DNA of 55,457 nucleotides from Paracandidimonas soli (GTDB lineage: Bacteria; Pseudomonadota; Gammaproteobacteria; Burkholderiales; Burkholderiaceae_B): NCBI RefSeq assembly GCF_004342005.1, contig NZ_SMBX01000015.1, positions 1-55,457 of the forward strand. The letters run 5' to 3'. Every line of letters begins with the position of its first letter. Position 1 is the first letter of the stretch. The notes beneath the pieces were generated by a model. It saw nothing but the letters and a program-made list of their open reading frames with translations, was not told the origin of the DNA and ran no database searches. Shown here one piece after another: positions 30,842 to 40,382 of this stretch. Made by a program: the position numbers and the translations under genes.

Positions 30842-31369
30842 TCAGACCGCCTTCAAATGCGCCCTGTAGGCTTTCGCCCGTTGCACATACGAATCGACTC
30901 CCTTGCGCATCCTGGCGACGTCGTCGTCGCTGAGCGTCCGGATCGCCCTTGCCGGCGCCCCCACGATCAATGAACGCGGCGGAAACACCTTGCCTTCCGT
31001 CACCAGCGCGCCCGCGCCAACCAGGCTCTCGCGCCCGATCACCGCGCCATTCAGGATAGTGGCATGAATGCCGATGAGACAGCCGTCCTCCACCGTGCAG
31101 CCGTGCACCATGGCCTGGTGCCCGATCGTGACATCGTCGCCCACCAGCAAGGGAAAGCCGGGATCCACATGCAGCACGGCGCCATCCTGGACATTGCTGC
31201 GCTCTCCGATGGTGATGGAGGCATTGTCGGCGCGCAATACGGCGCCGGGCCATACGCTGGCATTTGCCTTGAGCGTCGCCTGGCCGATCACCGTCGCCTG
31301 CGGCGCAATATAGGCGGAATCATCCACTTCCGGCCGCCGGCCCTCCAATTCGTAGCATGTCACAGTCAT
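30842..31369 (-). CDS. Gamma-carbonic anhydrase-like protein (PaaY/YrdA group)
   Basis: A 175-residue left-handed parallel beta-helix protein built on hexapeptide repeats (for example SVWPGA, NVQDGAVLHV, GHQAMVHGC). The predicted zinc-binding His residues are present in GAVLHVD, IGHQAMVHG and surrounding turns. Related proteins include gamma-carbonic anhydrases and PaaY thioesterases; activity cannot be assigned from sequence. An AGGAG ribosome site precedes the ATG at 31369. It is divergent from the TauE/SafE gene. Confidence 0.88.
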   Translation of the reverse strand: MTVTCYELEGRRPEVDDSAYIAPQATVIGQATLKANASVWPGAVLRADNASITIGERSNVQDGAVLHVDPGFPLLVGDDVTIGHQAMVHGCTVEDGCLIGIHATILNGAVIGRESLVGAGALVTEGKVFPPRSLIVGAPARAIRTLSDDDVARMRKGVDSYVQRAKAYRAHLKAV

Positions 31370-31510
31370 TCTCCTCGCTTCCTGGAATCCTTAATATATA
31401 AGCCGTTGCATTCTGCCGGACATTGCGTCCGCAGGCAAACCATTCCTCCCCGTACGACGGCCCGCCCTGGCGCCAGAATGCCTGCCCGCCTTCTTTTATA
31501 TTTCCATATA

Positions 31511-31524
31511 TAATAAGCTTATTA
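31511..31524. promoter_or_regulatory. AT-rich 14-base palindrome upstream of tauE-like gene
   Basis: TAATAAGCTTATTA is a perfect palindrome in the unusually AT-rich divergent region between the carbonic anhydrase and TauE/SafE genes, 28 bases before the latter's ATG. Operator or promoter element by position; the binding protein is unknown. Confidence 0.45.
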
Positions 31525-31552
31525 CATTTAGGATTAAAAGAAATCTTTCCCC

Positions 31553-32305
31553 ATGGATACAAGCGGCTACCTGCTTTTCCTGACCATCATCACGATTGCC
31601 TCCATTTGCCAGAACCTGACCGGATTCGCCTTCGGGCTGATTCTCGTCACTCTGGCCGGCGCCCTTGATGTCATGCCTGTGGCAATGTCCGCCAACGTAG
31701 CCATGGTTCTGGCCCTGGTGAATGCCGCCCTTTACCTGCGCTCCACCTCCGTCAATCCCGACTGGAAGCTGCTGCGCCCCATCCTGGCAAGCAGTATCGC
31801 GGGCCTCATCGGCGGCCTCGTCCTGCTGTCCTGGCTAAGTGCAAGCGCCAGGAACGGCCTGGGCATCCTGCTGGGAATCGTGGTTGTGGCCTCATCGCTG
31901 CTGCTCGTCATCCAGAGCAAGCCCAGGCAGACCATGTCCAGTCCGATCGTCATGCACAGCGCCTCACTGCTTTCCGGGTTGATGGGCGGGCTGTTCGCCA
32001 CGCCGGGGCCGCCCATGGCCTACCATCTCTATCGCCAGCCCCTGGACCAGCGAACCATACGCCAGTGCCTGTTCGTCATCTTCGCCATTTCCATGCTGCT
32101 GCGGCTCGGCATCGTCATAGGCAGCGGCAAATTCCAGCTGGAGGCGCTGAAGCTCGGCGCCATGGCTGCACCGGTGGTTGCCCTCGTAACCTACCTGAAC
32201 GCCCGCTTTCCTCCGCGCATTCCCCTGAAAGGCATACGCTGGCTGGTGGCCTCCCTGATGGCCGCGTCCGGGATCACGCTGTTGACGGCTGCGATACAGG
32301 GTTGA
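31553..32305 (+). CDS. TauE/SafE-family membrane permease
   Basis: A 250-residue protein with about eight helices and the family layout of two repeats, each starting near a glycine-rich segment (QNLTGFAFGLILVTLAG and SGLMGGLFATPGPPM). The family includes exporters of sulfite, sulfoacetate and other organosulfur or C2 anions. No sulfonate enzymes lie alongside, so the substrate is open. Confidence 0.85.
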   Translation: MDTSGYLLFLTIITIASICQNLTGFAFGLILVTLAGALDVMPVAMSANVAMVLALVNAALYLRSTSVNPDWKLLRPILASSIAGLIGGLVLLSWLSASARNGLGILLGIVVVASSLLLVIQSKPRQTMSSPIVMHSASLLSGLMGGLFATPGPPMAYHLYRQPLDQRTIRQCLFVIFAISMLLRLGIVIGSGKFQLEALKLGAMAAPVVALVTYLNARFPPRIPLKGIRWLVASLMAASGITLLTAAIQG

Positions 32306-32374
32306 ATGCGGGCTCATGCCCCCAGTCGCGAAACGGAAGGCCGGCGCAATAAACGGAAATCGGCGAATCGAGGC

Positions 32375-32677
32375 TCAGGACTTTCCGTCCAGCGTGCGGG
32401 TACTGGTCTGCAAGTGATTATCCTTGGCGAAATCGCAGACGAACTTCCACGCCAGCGGCTCCAGCTGCCTCAGGCGCTCATCGACGATGACGCAGGGGGT
32501 GTCCTCCAGACGCGTCGGGAATACATAGGGGGAGTAGGTCAGGCGATGCGCGCTGGAGCCCGCGGGGCGAAACTGGCTCATGACGCCGGCCAGGCGCTCG
32601 GCCCAATCGCTGGGACGAAAACGGCGATTATCCTGCGTCACGCCATGGATAATGAGTTGCTGAACAGTCTTGGACAT
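32375..32677 (-). CDS. DUF3579 domain protein
   Basis: A 100-residue protein of the DUF3579 family, recognised from QQLIIHGVTQDNRRFRPSDWAERLAG and the PYVFPTRLEDTPCVIVDERL segment. It is conserved in beta- and gammaproteobacteria, often next to argF as here (divergent, 210 bases), but no function is known. The start at 32677 matches family length; 42 upstream residues in frame were rejected. Confidence 0.88.
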   Translation of the reverse strand: MSKTVQQLIIHGVTQDNRRFRPSDWAERLAGVMSQFRPAGSSAHRLTYSPYVFPTRLEDTPCVIVDERLRQLEPLAWKFVCDFAKDNHLQTSTRTLDGKS

Positions 32678-32887
32678 TGACTCGACGATCTGGAGATGGC
32701 GGCATGGCGAGGATGCATGACCATCCCGTACCGCGATGCGCATTGTATCTGATCTAAGCCGCTTTCCCCTAATCCCGCGGCCTGGCGCCCCACAACGGGG
32801 CATTCCATTGCGCCAGATCAGGGCACTGCCTTTGCCCCGGCCTTTCAGGCAAGGTAAGATAAGCTTCTTTTACACCCAAGGTTTTCC

Positions 32888-33829
32888 ATGACCGACGCCA
32901 CCCTGCCAACCGGCCCGCTGCGCCACTTCCTGCAATTCAAGGACTTTACTCGCGAGGAATTGCTGTACGTGCTGCAACGCGCCCGTCTGATCAAGGCGAA
33001 ATTCAAGCGCTACGAGCCGCACCACACGCTGCATGACCGTACGCTGGCCATGGTGTTCGAAAAAGCCAGCACCCGCACGCGCGTCTCGTTCGAAGCCGGC
33101 ATGTACCAATTGGGCGGCTCGGTCATCCACCTGACCACGGGAGACTCCCAGCTCGGCCGCTCCGAGCCCATCGAGGACACCGCCCGCGTCGTTTCCCGCA
33201 TGGTCGACCTGATCATGATCCGCACATTCGAGCAGAGCCGGCTGGAACGCTTCGCCGCCCACTCCCGGGTGCCGGTCATCAACGGTCTGACCAACGAATA
33301 CCACCCTTGCCAGATCCTGGCCGACATCCTCACGTTCACCGAGCATCTGGACGGCATCGAAGGCAAGACCGTGGCCTGGATCGGCGACGGCAACAATATG
33401 GCCTACACCTGGCTGCAGGCAGCGGAGATCCTGGGCTTCACACTGCATGTTTCCGCCCCTGAAGGCTACCGCCTGGACCGCCGCCTGATCGGCAATCCGC
33501 CCGAAAGCATCCTGCGCGAGTTCGACAATCCCACCGACGCCTGCAAAGGCGCCCATCTCGTCACAACCGACGTCTGGACCAGCATGGGCTTCGAGGCTGA
33601 AAACGAAGAGCGCCGCCGCGCCTTCGCCGACTGGCAGGTCAATGCCCGCATGATGGCCGCCGCCGATCGCAACGCCGTATTCATGCACTGCCTGCCCGCG
33701 CATCGCGGCGAGGAAGTCACCGCCGATGTCATCGACGGTCCGCAAAGCGTCGTCTGGGACGAAGCGGAGAACCGGCTGCATGTACAGAAGGCGCTCATGG
33801 AGTTCCTGCTGCTGGGACGCCTGCCCTGA
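32888..33829 (+). CDS. argF: Ornithine carbamoyltransferase
   Basis: A 313-residue anabolic enzyme that makes citrulline from ornithine and carbamoyl phosphate. The carbamoyl-phosphate site STRTR (about residues 58-62), the HPCQ motif (about 139-142) and the ornithine-binding HCLPAHRGEEV (about 263-273) are all intact. With argG 5 kb away it covers two consecutive steps of arginine synthesis. No arginine-repressor box was recognised upstream. Confidence 0.97.
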   Translation: MTDATLPTGPLRHFLQFKDFTREELLYVLQRARLIKAKFKRYEPHHTLHDRTLAMVFEKASTRTRVSFEAGMYQLGGSVIHLTTGDSQLGRSEPIEDTARVVSRMVDLIMIRTFEQSRLERFAAHSRVPVINGLTNEYHPCQILADILTFTEHLDGIEGKTVAWIGDGNNMAYTWLQAAEILGFTLHVSAPEGYRLDRRLIGNPPESILREFDNPTDACKGAHLVTTDVWTSMGFEAENEERRRAFADWQVNARMMAAADRNAVFMHCLPAHRGEEVTADVIDGPQSVVWDEAENRLHVQKALMEFLLLGRLP

Positions 33830-33843
33830 AGCACACATGATGC

Positions 33844-33861
33844 CCGCGCCGCCCGGCGCGG
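33844..33861 (+). terminator. GC-rich hairpin after argF
   Basis: CCGCGCCG and CGGCGCGG form a perfect 8-base stem with two central bases, 15 bases after the argF stop. It lacks a T-run, so it is a weak candidate terminator just ahead of the marR promoter. Confidence 0.4.
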
Positions 33862-33877
33862 ATGGCATGGTGCAGCC

Positions 33878-33906
33878 TTGACAATATCTGCCTAGTCAGA
33901 TAAATT
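33878..33906 (+). promoter_or_regulatory. marR promoter with overlapping palindromic operator
   Basis: TTGACA (33878-33883) and TAAATT (33901-33906) are spaced by 17 bases. The spacer holds the inverted repeat TATCTG-CCTAGT-CAGATA (33885-33902). The core CTGCCTAG-K-CA recurs in front of the efflux operon at 34459-34469, which fits autoregulation by the adjacent MarR protein. Confidence 0.75.
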
Positions 33907-33912
33907 ACAGGC

Positions 33913-34416
33913 ATGAATCCTCCCGTTCCTCCATCGTCTTCTCCCCCGCCCGCTTCACACCACGTCGTCGATGCGCGCTGCTTTATGGAGGACAATCCGG
34001 GCTACCTGATCAAGCAGGTCTATCTCTCCATGAACCGGATGCTGGACCAGCAAATGGCTCCTCTCGGCCTGACGGCCTCGCAATGGAGGCCCATCGCCAT
34101 GCTGTTCCGGGGAAACGCCGATACACCCGCCGAACTCGCGCGGCTGAACGGCGTGGATACCGGCGCCATGACGCGCACGCTTGACCGCCTGGAAGCCAAA
34201 GGCCTGCTGCGGCGCGAACGCTGCCACGAAGACCGCCGTGTGGTGAAGATCATGCTGACCGAAGAAGGCCAGGCCAAGGCGCGGGAGATTCCCGCCAACA
34301 TCGCGCGCATGCTCAGCCAGCACCTGCGAGGCTTCGATGCCGACGAGGCCACCCGGCTCATGCACTACCTGCGACGCATGCTGGCCAACGGTTCGGACGG
34401 CGGGTTCACGCCCTAG
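33913..34416 (+). CDS. MarR-family transcriptional regulator
   Basis: A 167-residue winged-helix repressor. The DNA-binding part includes TPAELARLNGVDTGAMTRTLDRLEAKGLLRRERCHEDRRVVKIMLTEEG's core (about residues 75-120), with the typical D-R-R wing. It probably controls itself and the downstream nodT-emrAB genes, as EmrR does. The ATG at 33913 coincides with the expected transcription start; an internal ATG at 33985 would give a 143-residue protein that retains the whole domain. Confidence 0.9.
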   Translation: MNPPVPPSSSPPPASHHVVDARCFMEDNPGYLIKQVYLSMNRMLDQQMAPLGLTASQWRPIAMLFRGNADTPAELARLNGVDTGAMTRTLDRLEAKGLLRRERCHEDRRVVKIMLTEEGQAKAREIPANIARMLSQHLRGFDADEATRLMHYLRRMLANGSDGGFTP

Positions 34417-34423
34417 CCCAAGA

Positions 34424-34448
34424 AGCCGCGCAAAGCGGCTCATTTTTT
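34424..34448 (+). terminator. Terminator between marR and nodT
   Basis: AGCCGC, loop GCAAA, GCGGCT, then CATTTTTT. It lies 8 bases beyond the marR stop, so the efflux genes need their own promoter. Confidence 0.75.
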
Positions 34449-34475
34449 GGCATAATCACTGCCTAGGCAAATACA
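34447..34475 (+). promoter_or_regulatory. Operator/promoter of the nodT-emrAB operon
   Basis: The perfect palindrome TGCCTAGGCA (34460-34469) shares the CTGCCTAG-K-CA core with the marR operator. TTGGCA (34447-34452) is a plausible -35; the -10 (AATACA at 34470-34475) is weak, as is common for regulated promoters. Confidence 0.6.
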
Positions 34476-34507
34476 GATCAATCAACTATATTCAGCATAC
34501 TGTCAGG

Positions 34508-35920
34508 ATGAAACGACTTCTTCTTTCTACCGCCCTGGCACTGGCCCTGAGCGGTTGCGCGATGATGGAGCCCGGTCCCGCCCCCGTCGAACAACTGGAC
34601 GCCGCCCGCCTGGGCTTGGCGCAGCAGGATGCGCAGTGGCCCCGGATGCGCTGGTGGCAGCGCTACGGCGATGTCCAGCTCGACACGCTGATGGACGAAG
34701 CCCTGGCCAACCACCCATCAATGAGCGCGGCCCAGGCGCGGCTGGCGCAGGCCAATGCCGCCGTCGGTTCGGCTCGCGCTCCGCTGCTGCCTCGCGTGGA
34801 CGCCGGCTATCAGCTCACGCGCGAACACCTGTCCCAGAACTACGTCTACCCGGCGCCGCTGGGAGGCTCCGTGGCGAGCGACAACCGGCTGGCTCTGGAT
34901 TTCAGCTATGAGCTGGATTTCTGGGGCAAGAACCGCTCGCTGCTACAGGCGGCGGTCTCGCGGCAACAGGCCGCGCAGGCCGACGCCCAGGCTGCACGCA
35001 ATGTACTGGCCGCCGCCGTGGTCCGTTCCTACCTCAATCTGCAGAATGCCTTCGCCCAGCGCGAGGTGCTCGAACGCATCCTGCGCCAACGCGCCGACGT
35101 GCTGCAGATCACCAAGGACCGCTACGCCGCGGGACTGGACACGCAAGTGGAAGTCAGGCAGGCCGAATCCTCCCTGGCCTCGGGCAAGGTAGAACTGACC
35201 CAGAACCAGGCCTCAATCGATCAGTTGCGCAACCAGGTCGCCGCGCTGGCCGGCGCAGGCCCGCAGCGCGGGCAGTCGTTGACACCCGTCGAACTGACGG
35301 CGCCCGGCGGCATGATCCCCGCCAGCGTGCCGCTGGATCTCCTGGGACGCCGTCCCGACGTGGCAGCGGCGCGCTGGCGCGCCGAGGCCGCCGGCCACGC
35401 CATCGACAGCGCCAAGGCTCGGTTCTATCCCAACATCAACCTGGCCGCCTTCGTGGGCTTCCAGGCCATGGGCACGGGCAATCTGCTCGAATCGGGAAGC
35501 CGCATGGCGGGCATCGGCCCGGCCATCACCCTGCCCATCTTCCATGGCGGAGAACTGAACGCCAACCTGGCCGGCCGGCGCGCCGACGCAGACCTCGCGG
35601 TCTCCGATTACAACCAGACCGTGCTGGACGCCGTTCAGCAGGTAGCGGACACACTGAGCGGACTGCGTCTGCTGGACCAGGAAAAAGCCGAGCAACGCCA
35701 GGCACGCGAAGCCATCGATGCCGCCTACGAACTGGCCGTCGACCGCTACAAGGCAGGCATGGGCAGCTACCTTTCCGTGCTGATCGCCCAAACGGGCGTG
35801 CTGGCCCAGGCTCGCCTGGACACCGACCTGCGCATCCGCGCCTACCAATTCGACGCCGGCCTGGCCACCGCCCTGGGCGGCGGCTATGTCTCTGGCGACG
35901 CCAACCTTTCCTCTCATTGA
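34508..35920 (+). CDS. NodT/OprM-type outer-membrane efflux lipoprotein
   Basis: A 470-residue TolC-like channel. It has a lipoprotein signal with lipobox ALSGC at about residue 17, then two repeats of the outer-membrane-factor domain with long coiled-coil segments (for example QEVLERILRQRADVLQ region and the second repeat near residue 400). WWQRYGDVQLDTLMDEAL is typical of NodT-family factors. It forms the exit duct for the EmrAB-like pump. Its stop lies 20 bases before emrA. Confidence 0.92.
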   Translation: MKRLLLSTALALALSGCAMMEPGPAPVEQLDAARLGLAQQDAQWPRMRWWQRYGDVQLDTLMDEALANHPSMSAAQARLAQANAAVGSARAPLLPRVDAGYQLTREHLSQNYVYPAPLGGSVASDNRLALDFSYELDFWGKNRSLLQAAVSRQQAAQADAQAARNVLAAAVVRSYLNLQNAFAQREVLERILRQRADVLQITKDRYAAGLDTQVEVRQAESSLASGKVELTQNQASIDQLRNQVAALAGAGPQRGQSLTPVELTAPGGMIPASVPLDLLGRRPDVAAARWRAEAAGHAIDSAKARFYPNINLAAFVGFQAMGTGNLLESGSRMAGIGPAITLPIFHGGELNANLAGRRADADLAVSDYNQTVLDAVQQVADTLSGLRLLDQEKAEQRQAREAIDAAYELAVDRYKAGMGSYLSVLIAQTGVLAQARLDTDLRIRAYQFDAGLATALGGGYVSGDANLSSH

Positions 35921-35940
35921 CCTACCGGACTCCAGACGTC

Positions 35941-37164
35941 ATGACCGCAGTCAAATCCGCTTCCAATCCCGCCCGCAAACGCCTGCTTCTCATGGCGACG
36001 GGAGTCTTTTTCCTGGCCGCCATCGCCTATGGCCTATGGTGGGCCCTCGTGGGTTCGCATTTCGAAAGCACCGACGACGCCTATGTGCACGGCAATCTCG
36101 TGCAAATCACCCCGCAGGTGCCCGGCACCATCGTGGCCATCGAGGCCGACGACACCGAAACCGTCGAGGCCGGGCAGCCGCTGCTTCGCCTCGACCCTGC
36201 CGATACGGAAATCGCGCTCAGGCAGGCCGAGGCCAGGCTGGCCCAGACCGTGCGCCAGGTGCGCACCTACTATGCGCAGAACGATGCGCTGGCCGCGGAT
36301 GTCGAGCTGCGCCAGGCGGACATCCAGCGCGCGCAGGCCGAACTGACGCGCGCCCAGAGCGATGCCTCCCGCCGCCAGCGGCTTGCCAGATCGGGCGGCG
36401 TGAGCGGCGAGGAAATCCTGCATGCCCAGGCCGCGCTGAAAAGTGCGCAGTCCGGGCTGGCGCAGGCCAAGGCCGCCCTGGCGGCCGCGCGCGCCAAACT
36501 CGCCACCAATGAAGCGCTGACCCACGGATCCACCGTCGAAAACCATCCCGATGTGCGCGCAGCAGCAGCCGGCCTGCGCAATGCCTGGCTGGCGAACTCC
36601 CGCACAGTCCTGCCCGCCCCCGTCTCCGGCATAGTGGCGCGCCGCAGCGCCCAGGTCGGTCAGCGCGTGGCGCCAGGCACGCCCCTCATGACCGTGGTGC
36701 CCCTGGATCAGGCCTGGGTGGAAGCGAACTTCAAGGAAAGCCAATTGCGCAGGATGCGCATCGGCCAGCCCGTCACCATGACGGCCGATCTGTATGGCGG
36801 ATCGGTGACTTATCACGGCGTCGTGGCGGGCCTGGATGCCGGCACCGGCAGCGCCTTCGCCCTGCTGCCGGCCCAGAATGCGACGGGCAACTGGATCAAG
36901 GTCGTGCAACGCGTGCCTGTGCGCATTGCGCTGGATCCGGAAGACCTTGCCAGGCACCCGCTGCGGGTAGGCCTGTCGATGAACGTCGAGGTGGATGTCG
37001 GCAAGGACGGCGGCAAGCCGCCGGCCGAAGCCGGTCGCACGGAGCCTGCATGGTCCACGCGCGCCTTTGAACCGCCGCACGACGAGATCGACGCGCTGGT
37101 CGGCCAGGTCATCCGGGACAACCTGGCCTCGGACGACGCCGCAACCGCCCTCGTCCATGGCTGA
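35941..37164 (+). CDS. emrA: EmrA-type membrane fusion protein
   Basis: A 407-residue HlyD-family adaptor with one N-terminal helix (about residues 14-34), then FESTDDAYVHGNLVQITPQVPGTI's leading DDAYVHG motif typical of EmrA, a long coiled-coil hairpin rich in Ala, Gln and Arg, and the closing lipoyl and barrel parts (NFKESQLRRMRIGQPV). It bridges the inner-membrane EmrB pump and the outer-membrane channel. A TTG start at 35917 overlapping the nodT stop is possible; the ATG is preferred. Confidence 0.93.
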   Translation: MTAVKSASNPARKRLLLMATGVFFLAAIAYGLWWALVGSHFESTDDAYVHGNLVQITPQVPGTIVAIEADDTETVEAGQPLLRLDPADTEIALRQAEARLAQTVRQVRTYYAQNDALAADVELRQADIQRAQAELTRAQSDASRRQRLARSGGVSGEEILHAQAALKSAQSGLAQAKAALAAARAKLATNEALTHGSTVENHPDVRAAAAGLRNAWLANSRTVLPAPVSGIVARRSAQVGQRVAPGTPLMTVVPLDQAWVEANFKESQLRRMRIGQPVTMTADLYGGSVTYHGVVAGLDAGTGSAFALLPAQNATGNWIKVVQRVPVRIALDPEDLARHPLRVGLSMNVEVDVGKDGGKPPAEAGRTEPAWSTRAFEPPHDEIDALVGQVIRDNLASDDAATALVHG

Positions 37165-37174
37165 GGACTTAGCC

Positions 37175-38785
37175 ATGAGCACGAACGCCAGCGCGCAGCC
37201 CGCGTCGGCCCCCGAGCCTCAGGCCCAGCCTTCCGGCACCTATCCGCCGCTGGAAGGCGCGACCCGCATCATTGGATCGGTGGCGCTGTCCACGGCAGTC
37301 TTCATGAACGTGCTGGACACGTCCATCGCCAATGTGTCCATTCCGACCATCTCCGGCGACCTGGGCGTGAGCACGAGCCAGGGCACCTGGGTCATTACCT
37401 CGTTCGCCGTGGCCAACGCCATCACGGTGCCGCTGACGGGCTGGCTCACGCAGCGCTTCGGGCAGGTGCGGCTGTTCCTGATCTCCACCCTGCTTTTCGT
37501 GCTGGCATCCTGGCTCTGCGGCTTTTCGCCTTCGCTCGAAGCTCTGATCGTGTTCCGCGTGCTGCAAGGCGCGGTGGCCGGCCCCATGATCCCGCTCTCC
37601 CAGGCGCTGATGCTGGCGAGTTTTCCGAAAGCCAAGGCCGGCATGGCGCTCGCGGTGTGGTCGATGACCACGCTGGTCGCGCCGGTAGCAGGTCCGCTGC
37701 TGGGCGGCTGGATCTCCGACAACTACAGCTGGCCGTGGATTTTCTACATCAACGTGCCCGTTGGGCTGCTGGCCGCCTGGATCAGCTGGCGCATCTACAG
37801 CAAGCGCGAATCCGTCACGCGCAAGCTGCCCATCGACAAAGTGGGGCTGGCGCTGCTGGTGGTCTGGGTGGGCGCCCTGCAGATCCTGCTGGACAAGGGC
37901 AAGGAACTGGACTGGTTCGCCAGTTCCACCATCATTCTGCTGGCCTGCGTGGCCGTCGTGGCGTTCGTCTTCTTCCTGATCTGGGAGCTCACCGACGCCC
38001 ATCCGGTCGTGGACCTGCGTCTCTTCAAGGAACGCAATTTCTCGGTGGGAGCCATTACGCTGGCCGTGGCCTATGGCGTATTCTTCGGCAATGTGGTGCT
38101 GCTGCCCCTCTGGCTGCAGAGCAACATGGGCTACACCGCAACCTATGCCGGCCTGGTGACGGCGCCCGTCGGCCTGCTGGCGATCCTGCTCACGCCCATC
38201 ATCGGCAAGATGCTCGCCACACGCGACCCGCGCTACCTGGTCACGTTCGCCTTCATCGTCTTCGCGCTGGTCTGCTTCATGCGCGCCGGCTTCAACACGC
38301 AGACAGACGTGCGCACGCTGATGATCCCGACCATCATCCAGGGTGCGGCCATGGCGGCCTTCTTCGTGCCGCTGACTTCCATCACGCTCTCCAGCATCGA
38401 GCCCTGGCGCATACCGGCCGCCTCCGGGCTTTCGAATTTCCTGCGCCTTACCGCGGGCGCCTTCGGCACCTCGATCGCCACCACCCTCTGGGAAAACCGC
38501 GCGACCCTGCACCATGCGCAACTCACCGAAACGGCGCGGCCGGGCCAGCAGGCGTTCGACCATACGCTGCAGACCCTGAACGGCCTGGGCATGTCGGACC
38601 ATCAAGCGCTCAGCGCCATCGACGGCCTCATCAATGCCCAGGCGTTCACGATGTCGGCGGTCGATGTGTTCTATGCCTCGGCGGTCATTTTCCTGCTGCT
38701 CACCGGCCTGGTCTGGCTGGCCCGCCCCAAGTCCGCAGCAAGAAGCGGAGGCGGTGCGTCCGAAGCCGCCGCCGGGGCGCACTGA
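37175..38785 (+). CDS. emrB: EmrB-type DHA2 multidrug exporter
   Basis: A 536-residue major-facilitator protein with fourteen helices. FMNVLDTSIANVSIPTI in helix 1 and the GPLLGGWISDNYSWPWIFYIN region (motif C followed by the DHA2 loop) define the DHA2/EmrB group. It would pump hydrophobic compounds through EmrA and the NodT channel. A GAGGA ribosome site favours the ATG at 37175 over 37157, which overlaps the emrA stop. Confidence 0.94.
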   Translation: MSTNASAQPASAPEPQAQPSGTYPPLEGATRIIGSVALSTAVFMNVLDTSIANVSIPTISGDLGVSTSQGTWVITSFAVANAITVPLTGWLTQRFGQVRLFLISTLLFVLASWLCGFSPSLEALIVFRVLQGAVAGPMIPLSQALMLASFPKAKAGMALAVWSMTTLVAPVAGPLLGGWISDNYSWPWIFYINVPVGLLAAWISWRIYSKRESVTRKLPIDKVGLALLVVWVGALQILLDKGKELDWFASSTIILLACVAVVAFVFFLIWELTDAHPVVDLRLFKERNFSVGAITLAVAYGVFFGNVVLLPLWLQSNMGYTATYAGLVTAPVGLLAILLTPIIGKMLATRDPRYLVTFAFIVFALVCFMRAGFNTQTDVRTLMIPTIIQGAAMAAFFVPLTSITLSSIEPWRIPAASGLSNFLRLTAGAFGTSIATTLWENRATLHHAQLTETARPGQQAFDHTLQTLNGLGMSDHQALSAIDGLINAQAFTMSAVDVFYASAVIFLLLTGLVWLARPKSAARSGGGASEAAAGAH

Positions 38786-38844
38786 AAGCCACCCACTGCC
38801 TTGCAAGCCGAGCCCCCGCTCGATCTTGCCGGGTTCCCAAAACG

Positions 38845-38878
38845 AAAACGCCGCGAGACGTGAATCTCGCGGCGTTTT
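38845..38878. terminator. Bidirectional terminator between emrB and argG
   Basis: AAAACGCCGCGAGA, loop CGTGAA, TCTCGCGGCGTTTT: a perfect 14-base stem with A and T flanks, placed between the convergent emrB and argG genes. Confidence 0.92.
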
Positions 38879-38934
38879 CTGCCGGTATCGGCAAGTCGGT
38901 CAGTATTGACTCCTAACCGCTTGCTGAAACTCCC

Positions 38935-40338
<1,404 letters not shown>

Positions 40339-40382
40339 TCAAGCCGTCGATTATAACCGCTCGCATGCCGCCCGGACGGGCG

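Noticed and set aside
32678-32887. Arginine-repressor box upstream of argF
   Set aside because: The divergent region lacks a recognisable AT-rich ARG-box palindrome pair.
37169-38806. 545-codon minus-strand frame opposite emrB
   Set aside because: Antisense to a fourteen-helix transporter gene; His/Gln/Arg-rich and without a domain.
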